Shown: positions 27,001 through 38,700 of the stretch, piece by piece
Layout of the letters: each line of letters opens with the position of its first letter
Numbering within the stretch: position 1 is the stretch's first letter
Origin: Spirodela intermedia
Taxonomy: Eukaryota > Streptophyta > Magnoliopsida > Alismatales > Araceae
NCBI GenBank assembly: GCA_902729315.2
Contig: LR746269.1
Coordinates: 4,798,501 to 4,862,500 of the forward strand
Reading direction: 5' to 3'
DNA length: 64,000 nucleotides
Position numbers and translations under genes: made by a program
Notes under the pieces: model-generated
Told to the model about the DNA's origin: nothing
The model's input: the letters and a program-made list of their open reading frames with translations, nothing else
Databases searched by the model: none

Positions 27001-30000
27001 ATCAATATGCCATCATGAATATGTATTCATTTATGGTTATTTAATCCATGATGTGTCTTATTTATTTTCCTAACTTGTTATCATGTTTCTCCAAGTGATT
27101 TCCCAACATGCTTTGTTGGCAGATGTGTGCAACTTTTATAATTTTTCATGCTAATATTTTCCACTACGAATTGTTGGTATTATAAAATAATTCATTTTTC
27201 CATGATCTTGCAGACCTCCTTCTATCATAGTTTGAGTGAAGAGGAGTTAATGCATGTTCATGAGTACAACTTCGATCATCCTGGTAAGCTCTACTACTTG
27301 TAAACTATGATGACTTGTCTTTCACGAAATTCATTTAATCCTTATGGCCATATATTTATCAACATGACACTCTATGGACCAATGTGAAGACAGATTCTTA
27401 GCTTTCACTGCTCTTGTAATATCCCTATGCATCTGTTAAAAAACATTTACTTGAAAAACATATTTTAAATATCCTTCTTCTCTTTAAAAGATATTGGCTT
27501 ATTTTCCCTGCTGAACGACTCAAGTGATTTTTTTAATGATGTATCATCGTGAATTCATGTTATTGAGAGATTGAAGAGAATGAGAACCGTAATATCATGG
27601 AACTCAAGTACATAGTTTAGTACTGAATCTAATTCTGTACATTTTACCTGAAGGCGTCATCCACCAACTGTTGTCAGCCAAAATCCGCAATGTTTCTATC
27701 AAAAATCACTTAATATGATCATGGTGTCGCTCATTATATTTTTTTTGGTGAAATGAAACATTTTCATTTCAGTTATAAGTGCTGACCAACATTTTTGCAA
27801 CGTTGGAACTGTTGTATCATCTCACTTGGACTCGTGTTTTTGGCTCTTTTGATGTTCTCCAGTTCCTGTTTTCAGATGCCTTTGACACTGAGCAACTTCT
27901 TTCTTGCTTGGATGATTTAAAGAACTGGAAATCCGTTGACGTTCAAAATTATGATTTCAAGACACACAGAAGCATATCACCTGCAAGAAAGGTACAACAG
28001 GCTTTCAAAAAAATTGTTTTGGCATCCATTGGTAGCATTTATTATGGTGGGCTAGTTGTGCTACTTGATTTTGATAATATCCGAACTCTGTCATTAGTTG
28101 TCTTTGTAATCCATGTTTTTCTTAGTCTTGAAATGAAAACTCGTTGATGGCAGGAAAGCATGCAGTCTTTTCCCCATTCTTTGTACCCACCATTGTGTAC
28201 TGAATGCCTGCTCTGGGTATCTTGTTGTAACCAATTTCAGACCCTATGCATCGGGTTTCTGAATCTCTGAGGTTTCAATTGGAATATATATTATGTTAAA
28301 GTCCTAAGTACAAATTTGTGTGAGCCAGGATGAAGTTAAAATGTCTCGCTGGGTTACTATGATTCAACTCAGTTCTTTTCTTCCTGAGTTTCAATGCTAT
28401 ACTGAGTTAAGTCAACAGTGATCCTTAGGATGATGTATTATATTCATTTCATAAATTTTTCCTGTCATTTATGTGCATTATGCTATTTCGTATTCATATT
28501 AAAGAAATTTGTGCTTTATGCTGTTTCCTATTCATATTAAAGAAATTTATCTGCTTTAGGCTATTTCCTATTCATATTACAGAAGGTATTTTACACACTT
28601 TTCTTTCTCCACTTTCATTGTCATTTTTGGATAGCCCTGGGCACCTTGTGAAATCCAGATATGAATCTAGTTTAAATAATGCATGTGCTAATGATTATTT
28701 ATATTGTTACTAATATTTGGCTATCTGTTTTGCCTGCCTTCTTCCCTGCTACTTGGCCATTTTGTGTCTCAAATGTCTAGAATATCATTTGTATTACTAC
28801 TAAATGGATGACTTTATTTTTTTATTGTTTTTTTTTCAATGCTTTTTGGCCATTTTTTTCTGCAAGATCTTGCTTTATATCTAGCTTTTTTTGTTAACAT
28901 GTTTCACAAAATGTGATGGTGGTGTTCTGGTTGTATTCATCAGGTCAATCCTTCAGATGTCATCATTTTAGAAGGGATATTAGTGTTTCATGATCCAAGA
29001 ATTCGGGAATCTATGAATATGAAAATTTTTGTCGATTCAGGTCTACTTTTCTGCTTCTGACTTGCTATGATTCCTCTAATCTTCGTCCTTTTTCTGTTGG
29101 TGTATTTTTATTTCTAAGATTGAGACAGATCGGGTTAAGTGGTGAGTATTTTTCCGAGTGGTCAACGTAGTACACTAACTTTTACCTTCTAGGGTACATG
29201 TTGCTTATTTCCTTGTCACCTGCTTATATATAATTTGAAATTTAAAAACGGAAAGGCTGTGATAACTTTGCAAAATTGTTCGTGTACCGCTTAAGTTTCT
29301 TTTAGCTTCAGACAGTGTTAACTCTTCCATCCGTCTTAAAATAATTCTGTAAATAATTATGCTTCAGTTTATTTAGGTTATGAATTTATCTTCTATGGAA
29401 GCGTCTATATGTTTCGAGTTTAGATCTTGTTCTTACCTACAGATTTTTTTTTTCTTTGACGTCTATTTGAATCAATCATGGATCACTTAGTGGACTCACA
29501 TGTACAGAGGTACCTGGCTGTGTTTTCTCCATAGTTGCTCAAAATTCAGGTGCAGTCTGAGAAAGCAACCAACATCAATTTTTTGACGGCTACTATTATG
29601 TCAAGAGTTACCTAGGTCGGGTACTAGGAAGGGTTAGGTTTTCAGCTTGCCACTAGTCCCCTTTTTTTGGAAGTGGGAACTTTAGTGTAACAAATAAAGT
29701 AGTTTTCAACATACTAACTTTGGGTATTTTACCCTCTTCTTTTTTTTAGAGAATCATCTTCCATGAACGTGGAGAATGATTAGTCAGAGTATTATTTCAT
29801 GGTTATGATTCCAAAGAAGATACACTATGTTTACATTTTTTATTAGTTTTATGTTTTCTTTGGTACTCTTATCGTTTTCATGATGATTATTTCCAGTGCA
29901 GATGCTGATGTTTGCTTGGCAAGGCGGATACAGCGTGATACTGTCGAGATGGGCAGAGATATCAAAACAATTATAGACCAGGTAAACAGAACGTTGTTTA

Positions 30001-33000
30001 CTGCTAGTGCATGTATTCAGGAAAAAAAAAATTATGCATCATGTTGATGTTCAGCCATTCGGCTATGTTTGTGAGTTGGTTGTCAAAACGTTCTTACACT
30101 TGCTATATCTGGTGCAGTATTCGAAATTTGTAAAACCTGCTTTCGATGACTTCATACTTCCAACAAAAAAGTATGCTGACGTGATCATCCCACGTGGTGG
30201 AGATAATCATGTGGCAATTGACTTGATTGTGCAACATATTCGCACAAAACTTGGTCAACACGATCTTTGTAAAATATATCCAAATTTTTCCGTCATTCAC
30301 TCCACGTTTCAGGTAAGAGCCAAAAACTATTTCTAAATTTACTGTTACTATGCCTTTTTTTCAGAATTATTGGATGGTATGTTTATTCCATTTTGAAAAT
30401 TCACGATAACATTTTGGCAAAGATATGTGGTCCCTCTATACAAATCTCATTGGCTCTTCAAGGGTTTTTCTTCTTATTAGACCCTTTTGTATTTTGTGAT
30501 TGATCAATTCATTATGACTTCCTCCAGATAAGAGGCATGCACACCCTTATACGTGATACCCATACCACAACACATGATTTCATATTTTATGCTGATCGAT
30601 TGATTCGTCTGGTCAGTATTTTTAGTTTATCCTTTTACTTGTTTATCAATTACGGTTTATCTCAGCTTATTTAGTTGAAAAACGTTTTTTTCCCTTGTCA
30701 GGTTGTTGAGCATGGTCTGGGTCACTTACCTTTCAAGGAAAAGCAAGTGATTACGCCAACAGGTAATTTTGTTTGGTATTTTTTAAATGTGATGTCTTCA
30801 ATTGATTTACTTGCCATTTTGACATCTCTGCAAGGAATTTTTGAGACAAGGATTATGCTAACCTTGAAGGTTTAGAAGATTTTCTTTGGGCATAGAGTAA
30901 TAAGACTAGTGAATATTTGGTTAAGTCTGTGACTTGTCTAAAATCCCGTGCTTACAGGTTCAAAGCCAATGGTCAGATTGTGTGTCCAGTGCCTTGAATA
31001 TGTTGCATTCTCACATTTTGAAATATGGGAGAGGAACAGTTATGTCCATTTGTGATTGTGAGAGTTATCAGGCAAGAGTATAAGGGTGTTGACAACAATG
31101 GTTCTCCCACTGTGTAGAATGTGGGGCTATGTATTGACAAGTTCCTGCTCCCCCAAACGCATGTGTGCTGCTTCCATATGATTCGAGTGTGCAATGCAAT
31201 ATCACATGTAGTTTTGTGCCGAGCTGCATCCCTTCTTCTGTTTCGTTGTTCTAATCTAGTTCCGAGAAAAATAAGTCTTTTTCAAAGCCAATTGCTAACA
31301 AGTTCTGTTTAATTGGAATTCTAGAATGATTCTCTGTGGTAGCTTATATTCGTGAATGCAGGATCTGTCTACACTGGCGTGGATTTCTGCAAAAGACTGT
31401 GTGGTGTCTCAGTGATTAGAAGGTATGCGCCCATTTACTTGTTCTATGATCTAATTTCATTCAAGTAGATAATCACGTATTTTAAAGTTATATAATTTTA
31501 TTTTGTAGGTGTGTGACCAAAGTTCTCCCATAAGTGGGTGTTTGGATACCATTACACTATATGTATAAAAGAAAAACTATGCATGTTGTCCGAAGATCCC
31601 ATAACAGAAAAGAAAAGGTCTTCATTCCCCCGTGTCAAAAAAGAGAGTAACCTGGGTTCTACCATCATGCCTTTTGTCAAGTACCTTCCTAATCTACTTA
31701 TCTGAGGGACTGTTATCCTACCAGCCCATTCATAGCCGTCTTGCCAGCAATCTATGTATTCAGACTTCATCTCTTCTGTTGTTATTTTCACCGTTAAGAG
31801 TTTCTTTAGGATGCTAACCTGAGGGTTCCTCGTTGCCACCAGATTCGTCATGCTCGTCCCTCTGTTATGATCAATAATGCTGGATCTTCTCCTTTCAAAA
31901 TACCCACGATGTCTACTACAACTATTGGTGCAGCATAGTTGACATATTTGAATAGAATCAACTTGCTTCTCAATCTCAGAAAGCAAGTTGTACCATTGGC
32001 TTTTCTTGTTATTAAGGAGGAAATATTTGTATCCTCTTCAGTCTTATCTTGAAGTTGTCAGGCTACTAAGTGGTATAGAAACTAATGTATCACCTTAAAA
32101 ATTAATTGGTAAATCTTATCCAAACGCCATATAATTTATTAATTGGAGTCCGTAAGGTATTTTGAAAAAAGTCTCAGAAATTGATGCTATGAAAGTTGAT
32201 GGACATGAATCACTTTCCTTGTTCACTTATATTTGGATTGTGCAGGCCTTTGATTGCTTGTGGTAATATGCATTCTAAATACATTTTAACACCATATTTT
32301 GGTTTAAATAATTTCAATGGTGCACCAGTTATCATACATTTCTTCAGTAACGTTTCTCAGTATCCATCTTTTGTCGACTAGAAAGAATCCTTTGTCTCAA
32401 TCTTTCAATGTTCTTCGTTTCTTTTCTTCATGAATAAGTGGGTCTCTGTTGTTTTACGTGGCTTAACTGATGCCAGTGGTGAAAGCATGGAGAATGCTCT
32501 TCGTGCTTGCTGTAAAGGGATCAAGATTGGGAAGATTCTTATCCACAGGGAAGGAGACAATGGTCAGCAGGTTTGTGCTAGCCCTGGTTTTTCTTCTAAA
32601 TTTTACTTGTTTTCCCTAACATTTTTATATTGCAGCTTATCTATCATAACCTTCCATCAGACATCGCAGAGAGGCATGTACTACTGTTGGACCCCATACT
32701 AGGCACTGGTAGGCTTGACAAATAATTTAACAATGTTTGCCACAATTTATCTAATATATGTTTACCGTCTGAAAGATTTTTTATATCAAAAAAGAGAGTC
32801 CTGTGTCTTATTCTACACTATCTCTGCGTAGATATTAACTTTGTCAGGCACTTCTGATTTGCACTTCTGATTTTCGAGTTAATAGATTATCGGATGATAT
32901 ATAAGAGTCACCTTGTTTCTCTTCTCCAAACTTTTAAGGAAATTTCTTCATTAACCTTTTTATTAAGCCATTTTTCACCAGCTTCTCATGATATTTCTCA

Positions 33001-33643
33001 TCTTCCCGATAGGAAATTCAGCCGTTCAAGCTATTTCCTTGCTAATGTCCAAGGGTGTTCAAGAGGCCAACATCATATTTCTAAACCTCATTTCTGTAAG
33101 TATTGAGCTCCATTACTTCATACGACCCACGAATTTTTAAATTATTGAGCTCGAATTTCTGTGAAACAAAGGAGATGAATCTCCTAGTGTTTGTCACCTA
33201 GACCATCCTTCTCCAAGGTAAGACTGAGTTAATTTCCATCGCACAAGTCAACAATCAGCTGCTCGCATACTAATTGATTTTCCCTTCTAGATAGATACCA
33301 TCTAAGCCACAGGATAAAACTGTTTATATGCTTATTTACTGTATATTCTTCTTTACTGGTTCTCCATTAACTGTCTCCACTCCGCACGTTTTGGGATTGT
33401 GCTCTTCCGTTTTAGAGTTTCCCTGGCTTCACAGATGCACCCAATTTTATTTCTTCTCTCTCTCTCTCTCTCTCTCTCATTTTGTGTGGGTAGGCTCCTC
33501 AGGGGGTTCACGTCGTTTGCAAGAAGTTCCCAAGACTTACAATTGTGACATCAGAGATAGAAAGCGGCTTGAATGAAGAATTCCGCGTGATTCCTGGAAT
33601 GGGCGAGTTTGGAGATCGTTACTTTGGAACTGACGCCTGTTAG
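24097..33643 (+). CDS. UKL: Uridine kinase-like protein: uridine kinase domain fused to uracil phosphoribosyltransferase (UKL family), 469 aa
   Basis: A bifunctional-type pyrimidine salvage protein. Coding exons joined at GT-AG sites: 24097-24250, 25473-25564, 27214-27283, 27876-27991, 28944-29040, 29902-29981, 30118-30312, 30528-30611, 30702-30762, 31362-31422, 32477-32570, 32636-32708, 33013-33095, 33494-33643. All phases agree and the total of 469 codons is the normal UKL length. The start ([10 protein letters not shown]) fits the family N-terminus, which has a PHFSG-like motif (here AHFSG). The kinase half has a P-loop [11 protein letters not shown] (residues 52-62), YNFDHPDAFD, YDFKTH, and [12 protein letters not shown]. 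The UPRT half (about 268-469) has a PRPP loop [14 protein letters not shown] (383-396) and a uracil-site [13 protein letters not shown]. Odd points: the catalytic aspartate of NQDSFY is threonine (NQTSFY, residue 83), and the first lid arginine of ERGRD is methionine (EMGRD, residue 193). In Arabidopsis UKLs the UPRT activity itself is weak or absent (family knowledge), so the activity of this copy is open. No plastid transit peptide is apparent. Confidence 0.93.
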
Positions 33644-34249
33644 GCATCATAATAAACCCTTGTTGTGTGGTGAGGGCATAAACCCAGGTGAGTTTCGACC
33701 ATTCTTCTCCATTTCCCTTGGAATTTTTTTAACATACGTCCTGAGGTCCGAAAACCTTGAGATAATCTCGAAAATATCAGACGAAACCTTTTTTTTCCTC
33801 TCGAGCACTGAAACTAGCCCACCTCTAAAATTTCTCTAAAATGGACGAGTTCCGACAGCCCAATTGCCTTTCCTTGATTCAGCATGGCCTCTCTCATCTG
33901 TGTTTCTCCTCAGCTCCCAGACTTACTGCCCAGTGACCCGTCATCACTGGGCAACCTTGCCTCCCTGGAAAAGGCAGAATAGCATTAAGAAGACACGCAT
34001 GCATGTACATAATATCAATTGTCTTACATTATGTTCAGAACCCCATAAGGGATAAATAGTGTGGCACATTCATTCATCATGCTTGCTGCAGATATGGCGA
34101 CGGATGCCACCACACTCCCACTGCTTCTTCCGCTTGGCCCCGTTTGCCCCACCTTGGTTTCAGTTTGCCTCCTCGTTCTCTCAAATAGAATTTCTGCTCC
34201 CATTCCTTCCAATGTATTCATGGAGCACTAAATCGAATCAGCAGCAGGT

Positions 34250-34280
<31 letters not shown>

Positions 34281-35745
34281 CCCCTCTCTCTCTCTCTCTG
34301 CTGCAAACTGCCATGTGCGTCACGCTTTTGTGCAATGTTTGTTGGGAACTCACATTTTTCTCGAAATATTTGCATAAAAAGATAGTTGCCCAGCATGGAG
34401 CATGGGTTTAATGCCCCGGTAAAATCTCTCTAGCACTACACGGTTCCTTGAGAGGTGCGATCATATTCTGTTTGCCTTCTCGAACGCAAGTCAACTGCTA
34501 TATTTTTGCATCTAGAAGCAGCAGAAGCATAACTATGTAGAGAGAGAGAGAGAGAGAAAGACGCTCACTTACAATTAATTGGTTGTAATAGATATATAAA
34601 AAAGCATAACTTTATTTTAGTGGTAAATAGGTTAAAAAATAAGAAATTAAAAATGATTATGAATACATTGTCTGTGTAATTCATGAATTAACTGGAAAAT
34701 AAGTTCCCTACTATAATTGTGACAGATTATTAATTATATTCTTAGACACCGCACTAGTGACTTTCTTTCTGAAGCATATATCAATACAGTATTCGTAATA
34801 TTCTGTAAAATAGGTATGTTCTCTCTTTTATTACACTGAGAAAGTAAGCATGTTTCCTTCGGCCAATAAGAGCATATGACTATCTTTTAAAAAAAATCAG
34901 ACGAAATCTCATGAATTAAAAAACTAATATTTTTCCCAATTAACCTTCAGGTATTTAATCACAATTTTCAAGTGGTCTACAAAGACCTACAGGATGGATC
35001 AAGTGAAAAGACGAGTGAAGTATCCTTATACACTGTGGTTCATTGGGATCAATATCTAAATGACCTCATAAATAATAACAATTCATTCGAGAAGAAAACT
35101 TCAATAAACTATCTAATATCAAATGTATCCCTAAAATTTTAATCATCCTCATAAAAATTCTCTAACCATTGCAAAACCCAGCAGCACGATCTTTGGGTGT
35201 TTGGATTCAGATAAGCACCGGATGCACCCATGTCCCTACCCTCATATACTGTGTTCTGTGCGGCACATAGAGAGCATCCCCATAAACCAAATTTCATATG
35301 AAAATCAAGCTTAAACCGTGAACATTGATTCACTCCATGTAACTCAATCACGATCAACAGGACAAGTTTTTATCACACAAAAGAGAGGAAGAAAAATACA
35401 GACTATATTTTACGATCAATTGCTGCTGCGATTCCAGGGATTAATACAGAGAAGTGAATTCCGTTCGTTTCTCACTTTATCAGATAGAGAGTAAAAGAAT
35501 GCACCCAACTGAATGTAAGAAGAGGCGGGGGGGGAGGGGTGATAGTGCAGAGCAGACTTATGGAAAGTTTTTGAGAGAGAGAGAGAGAAGCTCTGAACAT
35601 CAAATCCCGTGGGCAGGGAGACTATAGAAGACTACACACGTAATTTACAAGTGACAAAGTTATATTTCTGTGACAGAAAAAGGAAGGATTGGGAGCAGGG
35701 GCTGTAGTATTAGTGACAACACCTCTGGCAGTGTACAAGCGGCTC
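33644..35745. other. Intergenic region between convergent genes, with CT microsatellites
   Basis: This holds the 3' untranslated regions of the two converging genes. A (CT)n tract lies at about 34,252-34,300, and another (33,449-33,478) lies in the last UKL intron. An ATG at about 34,095 opens a 45-codon hydrophobic frame of no recognisable family. I do not call a gene here. Confidence 0.5.
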
Positions 35746-38700
35746 TCAGTATCCTACAGGGAGCAATCTCTGTTTCAAGCGTGAGATCAGTTTGAACTTT
35801 TCCTCTGCCTCCACCTGCTCTCGGATGTCGGTCTTCGATGCACGGTCTGGATGGAATCTAAACAGGGCCTGCTTAAATGCAGCATTGACCTAAGACAGTC
35901 AAGAGAAAAAGGTCAACTTTTCTATGCAGCAGATAGTTTCTCTCATTTTATTTGCTACTTCTGTCAGACAGTCCAAACAACGAGGGATGGATGCTTCAGA
36001 ACTAAATTTCAATGAAATGGAAATTAGTGCCTGAAAAAAAATTAATCGACATAAATTAGTGATTTCGACGGTTTAATCAACATATTAAGACGCAGGATAA
36101 TAGACTATCACGAACGTACATATAATACAGAATGGGGTTACTAACTTTACATGAATTATTAAAAAATTACAATAATCAAAGTCAACCCGAGACAATCATG
36201 CAAAAGTGTACTCGGTAAGACTAGACTTACTTATTTTTGCAATTTTGACTAGGTTTGGGATAATGGGAAGATACATTGTATCTATGGGCTTAGTAGAGTT
36301 CCAAGATTAGTATACTACATTCTAGAATTTATTTATTTTTTTCAAAAACCACAAAATCAAGTAATAATTGATGAGTATCTGCATGACTCAAAACATAAAT
36401 TGCCTTTAGATATTTAGTTTTTTAGTCTTCCGATTATGATGTTGTCTGAACTGGATTGGAACACTCCCAAATAGTCTTTTTGACATTCCACTGACTCCAT
36501 TTTACTCGGTAAAAGAATGCAGCAAATTCCAAAATTGGAAAAATAACTGAAGCTATCCATTACGCTGAGGAACCACAGAAAAATTCGTTTACCTCACAAG
36601 ACATAGGATAGGCTCCGCCTCTGACATTGACACCCAGGGCACGAAGCAGAGAAGCCATATCTCTGTGTTTCAATTCCAAACTCTCCAGTTCCTTCCTAAC
36701 CATTGCACGCATATTATCTTTTAAATCAATAGTCTCCTCATCCTGGAATGGTCACAACTTTATTGGGGTTAGGGCCTTTCAGACTATATTGAACTGTGAA
36801 CAAGCGGCAGAGAAAGAACACAAAAAATACGGCCAAAATAACGAAATATTTGAGACTTTATGACAATATGAAATAATAGGTTGAATGAGGAAAGTAAGTG
36901 GATTCCAAACCCGTTTCAGAGATTCACGTATTTCTTCAACGCGTTGCTTTTGTCTTCTCTCCATATCTAGTAAACGCAAAGTTTGGGCCTTTTTTCTCTT
37001 CCGCAGCCTTTGTGCTTCCTCTGCCTGTACATAAATAGGTCAATTAATGAGTTATTATCTTTTAAGAGTGAAAGAAAGGACATTGCAAAAGGGGAAAACT
37101 CATAAATTAAATGTGACATATGAGGATTAATATCAATGTAAATATCATTTAAAGAAATATATTGGGACTAAGATTTTCCACATGAACAGAAATTCTAAGA
37201 ATTATTGCCATAAGTGGAACTAACAAAGTTGGACAGAACAAGACATATTATGGGATTTCTCCAGAAAGACCTGGGTTGAACCCTGCAATGGCACCATCAA
37301 TGAATATTGAAAGTCTGACTAATATATATAACAATGTGCTCTGATCTCTCTAAAATATGGGAGAGAGAAGTTTTGTAACAAATGCTCTAGATCAAAGAAA
37401 AATTCAATAATAAAAAACTTAAATTAAAGGGCCACATAAAAGAAAAAGGCCTTAAAAAAGATAACCATGTCCATTAATTATAAACAACACTGGGGGCATG
37501 ACAATGGTCTAGTTCCCATGTTGACATCATCACACACGCACCTCCTACCCCCCCCCCCCCGGGGCAATTCACGTTCAGCTGCTAGGAATACGTCATTTTC
37601 TGCTGAAACCGCAGCTTGAGCTAAATCTTGGTTAAAAAAGTAATCATAGAACCCTAGGCTTCTTAGAAATCTTTTAGCTTCCGGTTCCATACTTCCCCAA
37701 TTGAAATCCCCAACATAAAATGGCCCACAAATAGCACACGATGGCAATTTTTCCAAATACACAGTCAACTTATTCTGTGACAAAGAGACAGAGAACACTA
37801 AATTTTAAGCGCATGTTTTATGCAGTTCATGGACGCAAGAAGTTGTTTCAGTGGCAAAAATAGGAAGATCCCTTTCAACCAAGCATGTAGCTGTAGTCTT
37901 CTAGCACAGCACATTTATGCCAGCAAACGTGAAGGCTTCCTCACTGTTTGCCCAGGGACATCTAGAGAGGAAATATGTTTCTTGATGGCCACATACTAAA
38001 GAGAACTGTTTGTTAGAATTAGATTGCAGAAAAGTTTTTCCTGAAAACTGACATCAGCATCACGCCTTTCCTTGACAACTGAAGCTAAGAGTTTGATTCT
38101 GTCCATTGCCTAAATAAATAGGTTAAGGCAAAAAAAAATCCCTTTTCTGTTTCTTCCTTACTTCTCAGGAATAACGCATTTCATTATCACGTCTCTTATG
38201 CATGCTACATAATGAATAACTTCCGATCTTATTCTTCCAATTAACGAAAGAAAAGCATAGTTCAACTCCTGTCTTCAACCGTCATCCTTTCAATAGTCGG
38301 TGGTATCCCATATTTATTGCATACTCAAAAGAAAAGGGATGTAAAAAACGCTGAATTTTCAAAAGAACCTTGATTTGATGACACTGGCTTATTGCCCTAT
38401 TTGAAGAGTAATCAGAGGGCAAAATCATTCGGGTCTGACAAAGGAAATAAATCGCAGGGACAAGACCATAATTATAAATGGTTAACAGACTTCCATCCGA
38501 ATGGCTCAAACAACAAAGAGGCGTGGCACATCCATTCTCTCCATCCAGTGAGTTGGACCTGTGATAATAACCTAGAAGGGCTACTGCAACTTGATAAGAA
38601 TCTGATTAATACGAATGGCAATAGCAGAAACGACACAACAGGAAGGTAACAAAGTCTTGGGTCTATTTCTGCACTGATTTATTCAACAGATAGTTCGTAA

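Noticed and set aside
31552-31986. 144-codon minus-strand frame inside a UKL intron
   Set aside because: No family recognised, and it is antisense within an intron of a well-supported gene; probably a chance frame or old insertion.
34095-34232. 45-codon hydrophobic frame starting MATDATTLPL
   Set aside because: No conserved motif, and the surroundings are UTR-like and microsatellite-rich; possible but not supported.
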